Assembly (NCBI GenBank): GCA_016209155.1
Contig: JACQWU010000071.1
Location: 1-9,025 of the forward strand
Direction: 5' to 3'
Length of the DNA stretch: 9,025 bases
From: Candidatus Desantisiibacteriota bacterium
Lineage (GTDB): Bacteria; JACRDZ01
Positions within the stretch are counted from its first letter, which is position 1. Each line of letters starts with the position of its first letter. A program made the position numbers and the translations under genes. The notes beneath the pieces are model-generated. The model saw only the letters and a program-made list of their open reading frames with translations, was not told where the DNA came from and did no database searches. This document shows, one piece after another, positions 1 through 7,012 of this stretch.

Positions 1-1107
1 GGGATTATAATAAACAATAATGGTAATTATTGTATTAAACTTCAACATAATAATAATTATATAAAGGGTAATGAGGAATCTATCCAGGTAGATTCTATAC
101 AAAAAACTATTAAATGGAATAAGAGTACAAAAATAATTAAATTTGAAGTAAGTTCAGGACATCATCTTAAAGATAAAATAAACAACAATCTTCTCCCATA
201 TTGGCTCAAATGGAAAAACAGCAGACTGAATTGGGAGGAATGGAAAAAAAATAATTTAGCCGGAAAAAATATAAATCGTAAAAAACAAGGAGATAAAGCT
301 TTGGGAGATTCTCCTTCCGGCATGAATTTAAGAAAAGTAGAATTAATTAATCAAGTGTCTGCAAGAGATATATCAATGTGTTACTCTATTTCTCCGGATA
401 ATAATTGGTTAATTTTTTTCCCTGATGGACTTTGGCAGGGGAACAACTTCATTTTATTTAATTTGATTAAATACAAACAAATTCCCGTAAAATGGGAAGA
501 AAATATTAAAGATTGCAGTACTATTAACTGGAATATTTTCTGGAAAAGTAATCAGGAAGCTTTTTTTTGTGAAAATAATAATCCGCCTTCTTCCTGCTAC
601 AAATTAATTTTAAATGACTCTGAAGCTTCTGTAATCAAAACTCTAAATTATAATGATAAAAACGCTAAATTTATATCTATAATTGACAATAAATGTGAAA
701 TTTTTTCAAGCAGTGATTCATTTGAATTTCAAAAACTTCCCCGAAAACATCCTGAACTGCAATTTAAGGAAACTGAACAGGATTTAAAAATTTATTACAA
801 TAAAAATTTAATAACTGCTCACAAATCAGACCCTCCTTTCCGTCCTTATTTTCATTCAGTTGCATTTTCCCCAAATAAAAAATTCGCTTTTTATTGCGTT
901 GATTGGGAAGGCAGTTCGTTCGGCAATACTCAGGCTTCTTTATATCTTTTAGATATTCTGAAAAAAAAAGTTACGCTAATCGATGAAGATTTTATTACTG
1001 ACGATCCTCTCTTTATGATATGGACAGGTGACAGCAAAAAATTTATTTATAGAAGACCGGGCAATAAAGAACTTTTCTGGAAATTAATTTTAATATCTTT
1101 TGAATGA
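1..1107 (+). CDS. Hypothetical protein, possibly beta-propeller-like, 5' end outside window
   Basis: I do not recognise this protein. The frame has no stop from base 1 to the TGA at 1105-1107 (followed at once by TAG), giving at least 368 residues. A TTG at 301 with an AAGGAG sequence 8 nt upstream could be a start. However, 100 stop-free codons before it in such AT-rich DNA argue that the gene begins upstream of the window and that this TTG is internal. The visible protein is rich in Asn, Lys, Ile and aromatic residues. It contains repeated strand-like stretches with WD40/TolB-like phrases: SPDNNWLIF near codon 131, and FSPNKKFAFYCVDW followed by a predicted strand ending LYLLDI near codons 289-318. 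This suggests a beta-propeller, but the match is weak. No signal peptide can be judged because the N-terminus is missing. It ends 25 nt before the rapA-like gene on the same strand, so the two are probably co-transcribed. Confidence 0.6.
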   Translation, partial: GIIINNNGNYCIKLQHNNNYIKGNEESIQVDSIQKTIKWNKSTKIIKFEVSSGHHLKDKINNNLLPYWLKWKNSRLNWEEWKKNNLAGKNINRKKQGDKALGDSPSGMNLRKVELINQVSARDISMCYSISPDNNWLIFFPDGLWQGNNFILFNLIKYKQIPVKWEENIKDCSTINWNIFWKSNQEAFFCENNNPPSSCYKLILNDSEASVIKTLNYNDKNAKFISIIDNKCEIFSSSDSFEFQKLPRKHPELQFKETEQDLKIYYNKNLITAHKSDPPFRPYFHSVAFSPNKKFAFYCVDWEGSSFGNTQASLYLLDILKKKVTLIDEDFITDDPLFMIWTGDSKKFIYRRPGNKELFWKLILISFE

Positions 1108-1118
1108 TAGAATAATAT

Positions 1119-1124
1119 AAAGGA
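1119..1124 (+). promoter_or_regulatory. Ribosome binding site for rapA-like gene (TTG start)
   Basis: The sequence AAAGGA lies 8 nt before the TTG at 1133. It supports this unusual start codon. The encoded N-terminus then lines up with the beginning of E. coli RapA (GQRWISDTESELGLG there, GQRFISEMEPELGLG here). Confidence 0.6.
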
Positions 1125-1132
1125 TATTTAAA

Positions 1133-2092
1133 TTGATTAATTATAAAACAGGACAACGCTTTATAAGTGAAATGGAGCCGGAACTCGGACTTGGCATCAT
1201 TAAAGAGATTGATGAACGGTTTGTCTTGATTCATTTCCCTCAAAGCGATTGTAAACGAAAATTTGCTATTTCTTCATCTCCCTTAAAACGCGTCGAATTT
1301 ATGGCCGGAGATATTGTTAAATCTCGAACCGGAGTAAGCTTCCAGGTAACTTCAATACATTCACATGACGGTATTATAATATATTATGGAAATAATAATA
1401 AACTACCTGAAAACGAGTTATCCGACAATATAAGTTTTTCAACACCTGAAGGCCGCCTTATAAGTGGTTTCATAGATAATAATAAGGATTTCAATTTAAG
1501 ATATAAAACATTAATAAACCGGTACAATTCCAAAAAATCAAGTATTCGCGGCTTTATTGGAGGAAGAATAGATTTGATTCCGCATCAGATCTATGTATCA
1601 CACGAGATTTCTTCCCGTCATATCCCCCGCGTGCTCCTGTCCGACGAAACAGGTTTGGGGAAAACCATTGAAGCATGTCTGGTTGTTCATCGTCTCCTTT
1701 TGAGCGAGAGAATATGCAGAGTTTTAATATTAGTCCCGGATTCACTGGTACATCAATGGTTTATTGAACTAATGCGCCGCTTCAATCTTATTTTTCGTAT
1801 TTTTGATAAGGAGCATTGTGAATCAATTGAATTATCCGATAATACCGCAAATCCATTTCTGGAAGATCAGCTTGGTCTTTGCAATATAGATTTTTTAACC
1901 TCAAATCCGAAATGGGGGAAAAAAGCCATTGAAGCACAATGGGATATGCTCATAATTGACGAAGCTCATCATCTAACAGTTAAAAGTCCCATGTATAACA
2001 TGGCAGAAGAGTTAAGCCGTGCTTCTAAAGGTTTGATGCTCTTGACAGCAACTCCGGAACAACTTGGACATCTCAGCCATTTTTCACTTTGA
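1133..2092 (+). pseudogene. rapA: RapA-like SNF2 ATPase, N-terminal fragment (frameshifted)
   Basis: This is the first part of a RapA (HepA) homologue, the Swi2/Snf2-family ATPase that binds RNA polymerase and recycles it after transcription. The 319 residues hold the N-terminal Tudor-like RNA-polymerase-binding region (about 1-110) and the first RecA-like lobe. Visible motifs are the Walker A box DETGLGKT (171-178), the HQW segment (207-209), the DEAHH box (276-280) and motif III TATPEQLG (305-312). The start is a TTG with a good ribosome site. After SHF (residues 315-317) the frame runs into TGA at 2090. The homologous sequence continues in the +1 frame at about 2085, but the conserved stretch that reads ARLRLLDPNRF in E. 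coli is absent. Alignment from memory suggests about 44 bp are missing. An ATPase lobe alone should not work as a translocase, so I call the gene broken. A population variant or assembly error is possible. It lies downstream of the hypothetical gene and is probably in the same operon. Confidence 0.85.
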
Positions 2093-3785
2093 ACAGGAAG
2101 AAAAACAATATTTGAATACAGTTAAAATTATCAATAAACTTATAGACAGTAAAAATTCTAATATAGAAGAATTAATTGATCAAAACGGTACAGGCAGAGC
2201 TGTATTTCGTAATACTCGAACCTCAATATCAGGCTTCCCGAAACGAGTTGCGTATATGATTCCGCTTGTCGGCAGTGAAGAAGATTTAAAACTTCAGACT
2301 TTTGAATTTATCGCTGATCAGGACAAAATTGAAAAAGAAATTACTTTTAATTACAAAAAGGATCCCAGGATAAAATGGCTTGTGCAATTTCTAAAAAAGC
2401 ATAAAAATGAAAAAGTTTTGCTTATATCTCATTCAATTAAAAAAGTTCTTGCAATTGAAGAGGTTATAAAACATAACAAGATACATATAGCATTATTTCA
2501 TGAAAAATTAACACTTTTACAAAGAGATAAAAATGCAAGCTGGTTTGCACAAACCGGCGGAGCTCAAATTCTGATTTGTTCTGAAATAGGCAGTGAGGGC
2601 AGAAATTTTCAATTTTCACATCATCTTGTATTATTCGATCTGCCGCTTAATCCTGAACTGCTGGAACAGCGAATAGGACGGCTTGACAGAATCGGACAGC
2701 AGCATGTAATTAATATTTATATCCCCTATATTATTGGAAGCGAATATGAAATAATTGCCAGATGGTATCATGAAGGAATAGACGCATTCAAAAAGAATAC
2801 CCCCGGAGTGTATCAGCTTTTTCAGGAATCGGGAGAAAAGATAAAAAAACTTGCGCTGGGAAAAAAGTTTTTAGATTTAAACCAATTTCTAAAATTCACG
2901 CAAAAACAATATGCCGGTATTGCGCAAACACTGAAAAAAGGAAGAGACCGTCTTCTGGAATTAAATTCCTTCAGACCAAAAATAGCTGAAGGTTTGATAG
3001 AAAAAATAAAAGAAGCTGATACTCTTGCCAATCTTGAAGAATATATGATTGAAATTTTTCATTTGTTTGGAATTCGGGAGGAATTGATTTCGGATCGTAC
3101 TTATAAATTAAACCTGGCGCTTTTATCAAGTCCTGAATTCCCTCTGCCATCATACAAAAAAAATGAATTAATAGTAACCTTTGACAGAAAAACCGCACTG
3201 GAAACTGAGGATATAGAATTTTTAACCTGGGATCACCCAATGGTTTTAGGAGCTATGGATTTAATACTTGCTTCTGAAAAAGGGAATTGCACAGCCGGCA
3301 TCTGGTCTTGCAAAAAAACTAAAGAAATTTTACTGGAAGCTGTTTTTGTTCTTGAATGTGTTGCTCCGAAATACCTATACATCGACCGTTTTTTACCCCC
3401 TGCCCCGCTTCGAGTTATAGTAAATCATTTGATGCAGGATTGCACTAAAAAATATCGAGCGGACTTAATTACAGAAAATATTGAAAATACCGGAACAGTA
3501 AAGATATTGGATAATGCCGTGATGAAACAGGAATTACTTCATGCAATGATTAAAGAATGCAATAAAATTGCAGATAAAAATGCTCCTGAAATTATTGATA
3601 ACGGACTTAATTTAATGAAAGCAGTTCTCACCGGGGAAGTTTCACGTCTTGTAGAATTAAAAAAAGTGAATAAAAATATAAAAGAAGAAGAAATTTCAAT
3701 TCGCAGGCAGGAAATGAAGTTATTGGAAAAAGCCATACTTTCATCCAGACTCAGATTAGATTCATTACGATTAATAATATCTTAG
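2064..3785 (+). pseudogene. rapA: RapA-like SNF2 ATPase, C-terminal fragment (frameshifted)
   Basis: This is the second part of the same RapA homologue, in the +1 frame relative to the first and overlapping it by 29 nt. True homology begins near 2088 (FEQEEKQY, matching FVEEQKNY in E. coli RapA). The TTG at 2064 is only the first possible start and lacks a convincing ribosome site. Seen in the translation are the RapA-typical NTR and GFPKR segment (about 50-61), the second RecA-like lobe with ALFHE (143-147), motif V CSEIGSEGRNFQF (172-184) and motif VI EQRIGRLDRIGQ (201-212). These are followed by the RapA C-terminal region with RWYHEG (233-238), FDRK (373-376), RFLPPAP (442-448) and the ending RLDSLRLI. 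The lobe is otherwise intact to the natural C-terminus and ends in TAG. Together the fragments span about 884 codons, against 968 in E. coli, partly because the linker after the break is short. The good conservation on both sides suggests the lesion is recent or an artefact. Confidence 0.85.
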
Positions 3786-3870
3786 TATACCATTTAACCA
3801 CCATAGCTATCAACTATCAGCTTTCAAGCTAAAAACCTTCACTCTGAGTTATATTTCAATTTCATTTGCT

Positions 3871-4881
3871 TTAAATTTCTCCGTCGTTTCTCTTCTCTAT
3901 AATTATTTCCCAGTCAGTACGGTTAATACTTTTAACTTCCAGCACCTTATGCCCCTCGTATTCAATCGTTTTCGGCACTTCAATAACAGCCTGTTCATAA
4001 TCAATAATAATTCTTAAAACCTGACCGACTTCAAGCTCTTCCAGCGCAACTTTTGTTTTCACAAAATTATCCGGACATACTGTTCCTTTTAAATTCAGTT
4101 CTTTATCAATTTTATGTTCCTCAATAAATTTGCCGTTTAAATAATCTTTTGTTTTAGAATATTTTGGATTCTTAAAAATTTCATCTGCTTTTCCATACTC
4201 AATAATATTTCCTAAATATAAAAAAATAACATAATCCGCAAGCCGCTTTGCCTGCCTAAGATTATGAGTAACAAGTACTATTGTATATTTATTTTTAAGA
4301 TCCAGAAAACGCTGTTCAATTTTCTCTGCAGAAATAGGATCAAGCGCTGAAGTAGGTTCATCCCCCAAAATTATTTCAGGATCTGCGGCAAGTCCGCGCG
4401 CAAGGCATAATCTCTGCTGCTGCCCTATTGACAGTTTTGATGCGGGCCCGGAAAGCCTCTCCTTAACTTCATTCCATAAACCTGCCTCATTTAATTCATG
4501 CTCTACAAGCTCATCAAGTTTCTTTTTATTTTTTAATCCGTGTATCCTCGGACTATAAGCAACATTATCATAAATCGACATTGGCAGAACCTGAGGTCTT
4601 TGTGAAAGCAGTCCCATTTTTTTCCGAAGATGAGTAACTTCAATTTTTTCATCATAAATATTTTCACCGTCAACAAAAACCTGTCCTGAGACCATAACCC
4701 CGTCCTGAAGATCAATTAAACGGTTAAATGATTTTAACAATGTCGTTTTTCCACATCCCGACGGCCCTATTATTACCGTAATTTTTTTATCAGGAATATC
4801 TATATTTATATTATTCAATACCTGATGTTTTTCATACCATACATTCAAATCCTTAATACTTATATGAGTTTTAAATTTCAT
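3871..4881 (-). CDS. pstB: Phosphate ABC transporter ATPase PstB with C-terminal TusA/SirA-like domain
   Basis: This is the cytoplasmic ATPase that powers phosphate import through PstC-PstA. Residues 5-252 are a PstB-type ABC domain. It has Walker A GPSGCGKTT (39-47), a Q-loop Q94, the PstB-typical PMSIYDNVAYSPRIHG (100-115), signature LSIGQQQR (150-157), Walker B with DEPTSALDP (174-182) and the H-loop VTHN (204-207). The signature has Ile where LSGGQ has its first Gly. PstB proteins usually stop near residue 250-260; this one has 336. Residues about 262-332 match the TusA/SirA sulfur-carrier fold: LKGTVCP with the conserved Cys269-Pro270, then VKTKVALEELEVGQVL, a VP segment and EGHKVLEV. 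The frame is continuous across a short linker, so this is a real fusion in the sequence given. ATG is preceded by GGGAGA at a 7-nt gap. It is the last gene of the operon, separated from pstA by a repeat and convergent with rapA. What the extra domain does is unknown; regulation or a link to sulfur metabolism are guesses. Confidence 0.95.
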   Translation of the reverse strand: MKFKTHISIKDLNVWYEKHQVLNNINIDIPDKKITVIIGPSGCGKTTLLKSFNRLIDLQDGVMVSGQVFVDGENIYDEKIEVTHLRKKMGLLSQRPQVLPMSIYDNVAYSPRIHGLKNKKKLDELVEHELNEAGLWNEVKERLSGPASKLSIGQQQRLCLARGLAADPEIILGDEPTSALDPISAEKIEQRFLDLKNKYTIVLVTHNLRQAKRLADYVIFLYLGNIIEYGKADEIFKNPKYSKTKDYLNGKFIEEHKIDKELNLKGTVCPDNFVKTKVALEELEVGQVLRIIIDYEQAVIEVPKTIEYEGHKVLEVKSINRTDWEIIIEKRNDGEI

Positions 4882-4896
4882 TTTTCTCTCTCCCTA

Positions 4897-4976
4897 TTAT
4901 GTAGGACAAGGCTTTAGCCTTGCAAATCCTGCTAATATTGTAATTTAAATCAAGCATAAATGCTTGCCCTACATAA
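4897..4976. repeat. Palindromic intergenic repeat, copy 1 (pstA-pstB gap)
   Basis: This is an 80-bp element with inverted ends: TTATGTAGGACAAG on the left and the reverse complement of TTATGTAGGGCAAG on the right (one mismatch in 14). Each arm also folds on itself. CAAGGCTTTAGCCTTG (4907-4922) and CAAGCATAAATGCTTG (4951-4966) are perfect inverted repeats of 7 bp around 2 nt. A second copy lies at 6901-6971, and both share a GTAATTTAAA core. The element fills most of the 135-nt gap and encodes nothing. It resembles REP/MITE-type intergenic palindromes; no transposase is present. Confidence 0.85.
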
Positions 4977-5016
4977 AATCACGCATCATTTATACCTAAA
5001 AACCTAAACACCTGCT

Positions 5017-5868
5017 TCACTTAACAATATTTTTATTAAATTTTTTCGCTAACATTCTTGCCGATATATTTATAAACAAAATAATAATTGTCAGTATCAG
5101 CGCTGAAGCATAGCCGCGTTCCTGAACTTCAGGGAAAGGTGTTCCCAATTGAAAAAATATCGCAAGAGGCAAAGTCGCAACCGGCTTAAACAGAGAATAT
5201 GGCAGATAATCCGTAAAACCCGCAGTAAAAAGAACTGCGGCGGCATCACCGATAGCACGGCCGAACCCAAGTAAAACTGCCGTAAGAATTCCCGGCATCG
5301 CCTGTTTAAAAATTACTTTTACCGCAGTCTCCAGTTTTGTTGCACCAAGCGCATAAGATGCTTCCTTAAGTTCCTGCGGAATCATCTTTAAAACTTCATC
5401 CATGCTTCTTGCCATAATCGGAATAATCAAAAATCCTACTGTTATTATCCCTGCAAGAAGTGAAGCCCCAAATCCAAAAAAAACCATTAAAACAAAACCG
5501 AATGCGCCATAAACAATAGACGGTATTCCCCACAATACATCAAGCGAAAAACGTATGAAAAATGCAAGCTTTGATTTCCTTTTTAAATATAAATTCAAGT
5601 AAAAAACTATTGGAACACTAATTAAAAAAGCAAACAGAGTCGCACCCAGCCCCAGAACAATGGATCCCAGGATAGCATTAAGTATTCCTCCTTCTTTACC
5701 TAAATAATATCCGCCTTTTGGAGTTTTAGTAATCATATCAAAACTTAAAGCCGGGAATCCTTTTAAAAATATAGTTACTAAAATAAAAACTATACTCCCA
5801 AAAATTATGAATGTTGAAAATATCATTAATCCTTTAAAAATATTTTCTTCTATTTTTCTTTTATCCAA
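5017..5868 (-). CDS. pstA: Phosphate ABC transporter permease PstA
   Basis: This is an inner-membrane permease that forms the phosphate channel together with PstC. The 283 residues show about six hydrophobic segments: roughly 14-35, 65-95, 112-133, 136-152, 193-217 and 252-272. The binding-protein-dependent transport EAA loop that contacts the ATPase is ELKEASYALGATKLETAVKV (166-185). RAIGDAAAVLFTAG (204-217) is the PstA/PstC-type conserved segment with Ala-Ala where PstC has Glu-Thr-Ile. Length is normal for PstA. The start is TTG, chosen because AAAGGAG lies 6 nt upstream and the residues that follow form a normal PstA N-terminus. It begins 13 nt after the pstC stop, so translation is probably coupled. 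It ends in TGA, followed by the 135-nt gap containing a palindromic repeat before pstB. Confidence 0.95.
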   Translation of the reverse strand: MDKRKIEENIFKGLMIFSTFIIFGSIVFILVTIFLKGFPALSFDMITKTPKGGYYLGKEGGILNAILGSIVLGLGATLFAFLISVPIVFYLNLYLKRKSKLAFFIRFSLDVLWGIPSIVYGAFGFVLMVFFGFGASLLAGIITVGFLIIPIMARSMDEVLKMIPQELKEASYALGATKLETAVKVIFKQAMPGILTAVLLGFGRAIGDAAAVLFTAGFTDYLPYSLFKPVATLPLAIFFQLGTPFPEVQERGYASALILTIIILFINISARMLAKKFNKNIVK

Positions 5869-5874
5869 TTTCTA

Positions 5875-5881
5875 CTCCTTT
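5875..5881 (-). promoter_or_regulatory. Ribosome binding site for pstA (TTG start)
   Basis: A perfect AAAGGAG sits in the 13-nt gap between the pstC stop codon (TGA, 5882-5884) and the pstA start, 6 nt before the TTG at 5866-5868. It supports the use of TTG as the start. Confidence 0.75.
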
Positions 5882-6799
5882 TCATTCATTTTCCGACTTA
5901 AATAAAATTCCCCACCCTATAATATTAAATAAAATTGTAACAACTAATAAAATAAGCGCCGCAAGAAGAACACTGGAATCATATAAAGGAATAGACATCA
6001 TTTCTCCGTAAGTATTAGCAATTAACGCCGGCAAAGGATATGCCGTATCAAAAATGGATTTTGGAAATTCCTGAATACTGCATCCTGCAACCATTAAAAC
6101 CGCTATCGTCTCTCCGAATGCGCGGGATATACCAAGTATTATTGCGGCAATAATGCCCGGCCATGCTTTTTTTAAAACTACAAATTTTATTGTCTGCCAT
6201 CTGGTTGCGCCAAGCGCAAGCGATGTTTCTCTCATCTCAAAAGAAACTGCTCCCAGCACCTCTCCCATAACAGATACCATAAGCGGAGAAATCATTATAG
6301 CCAGAACAATACCGCCGCTTAATGCGCAAAAACCCGTGTAATTATCTGAAACAAACGGAAAAAACGGCAAATTTTCACTTAAAAAAGGCATAAGATAGTC
6401 ACGAACAAAAGGCACAACAGCAATCACTCCCCACACACCATAAATAACAGGAGAAATACCCGCAAGCAAATCAATTACCGGTTTAGTAAATTCTTTCACA
6501 CGTTTAGGCATATATTCAGAAAGATACAAACTTGTCAAAATACTTACCGGTACGGCAATAAAAACAGCAATTAAAGTAACCCATAGCGTACCTAAAATAA
6601 AGCCCGCCATACCAAATTGACCTGTTGTGGGATGCCATTTGCCTGATAAAAGTAACTGCCATAAATTTTGTACTCCTAATATCGGCTTAGCTTTTTGATA
6701 TAAAATAAAACCAATTAAAAAAGCTAAACTCAATATAAAAACACAAAATGAAAACATAATTTTTTTCGCAATTGCATCTTTAAATTTTCGGGTATTCAT
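5882..6799 (-). CDS. pstC: Phosphate ABC transporter permease PstC
   Basis: This is the inner-membrane permease partner of PstA in high-affinity phosphate import. The 305 residues begin with a short cytoplasmic basic stretch, then a membrane segment (about 14-34). A PstC-typical periplasmic stretch follows, with WHPTTGQFGMAGFILGTLWVT (55-75). Further membrane segments lie near 68-92, 115-133, 157-180, 213-240 and 273-300. The cytoplasmic EAA loop is EMRETSLALGATRWQTIKFV (188-207), and SRAFGETIAVLMVAG (225-239) is the diagnostic PstC segment. The ATG has only a weak ribosome site (AAAAGAG, 4-nt gap). It lies 213 nt after pstS, and that gap contains a palindromic repeat and a small stem-loop. 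It is followed 13 nt later by pstA. Confidence 0.95.
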   Translation of the reverse strand: MNTRKFKDAIAKKIMFSFCVFILSLAFLIGFILYQKAKPILGVQNLWQLLLSGKWHPTTGQFGMAGFILGTLWVTLIAVFIAVPVSILTSLYLSEYMPKRVKEFTKPVIDLLAGISPVIYGVWGVIAVVPFVRDYLMPFLSENLPFFPFVSDNYTGFCALSGGIVLAIMISPLMVSVMGEVLGAVSFEMRETSLALGATRWQTIKFVVLKKAWPGIIAAIILGISRAFGETIAVLMVAGCSIQEFPKSIFDTAYPLPALIANTYGEMMSIPLYDSSVLLAALILLVVTILFNIIGWGILFKSENE

Positions 6800-6820
6800 T
6801 TAACTCTTTTCTTTTACAAC

Positions 6821-6846
6821 CTGTGTGTCTGCAATTCAGACAGCAG
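6821..6846. other. Small stem-loop in the pstS-pstC gap
   Basis: TGTCTG (6826-6831) and CAGACA (6837-6842) form a perfect 6-bp stem around a 5-nt loop. CTG/CAG at the outer edges (6821-6823, 6844-6846) could extend it across a small internal loop. On the pst mRNA it would lie about 20-45 nt before the pstC start. No run of T follows, so it is not an obvious terminator. Its role is unknown and chance is possible. Confidence 0.35.
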
Positions 6847-6900
6847 AACCGATATATCATGTATGACTTAAAATTATTTAAATATCAACCTTACCAAATC

Positions 6901-6971
6901 TTATGTAGGGCAAGGCTTTAGCCTTGCTTATCAGGTAATTTAAAGCAAGCATGAATGCCTGCCCTACATAA
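6901..6971. repeat. Palindromic intergenic repeat, copy 2 (pstS-pstC gap)
   Basis: This is a 71-bp element of the same family as 4897-4976. Its ends are perfect 12-bp inverted repeats (TTATGTAGGGCA and its complement). The left hairpin GCAAGGCTTTAGCCTTGC (6910-6927) is perfect, with an 8-bp stem. The right hairpin CAAGCATGAATGCCTG (6947-6962) has a mismatch. The shared core GTAATTTAAA is present. It lies in the 213-nt gap downstream of pstS. In mRNA it can fold strongly and might shield the pstS message from 3' decay, a role known for REP elements elsewhere; that is inference here. Confidence 0.85.
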
Positions 6972-7012
6972 ATTTACACAATATTAATAATCAAGAGGCA
7001 ACCGCGATTATT

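Noticed and set aside
301-303. TTG at 301 as the true start of the first gene
   Set aside because: It has a good AAGGAG upstream, but the same frame is open for all 100 codons before it, which is very unlikely by chance in AT-rich DNA. I kept it only as an alternative.
2064-2092. Programmed ribosomal frameshift in rapA
   Set aside because: A frameshift at the overlap would still lack about 15 conserved residues, and no slippery heptamer with a following structure is evident.
2971-3240. Antisense open frames over rapA (2822-3031, 2971-3240, 3539-3736)
   Set aside because: They lie opposite a well-supported RapA coding region, have no ribosome sites I can see, and have no recognisable domains.
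3819-3830. AGCTT-TC-AAGCT palindrome as a bidirectional terminator between rapA and pstB
   Set aside because: The stem is 5 bp with a 2-nt loop and no T-run follows on either strand.
4897-4976. Repeat as a CRISPR unit or riboswitch
   Set aside because: There are only two copies, about 2 kb apart, with internal hairpins and no spacer array. The same element occurs in two unrelated positions in the operon, which fits a dispersed repeat better than a gene-specific riboswitch.
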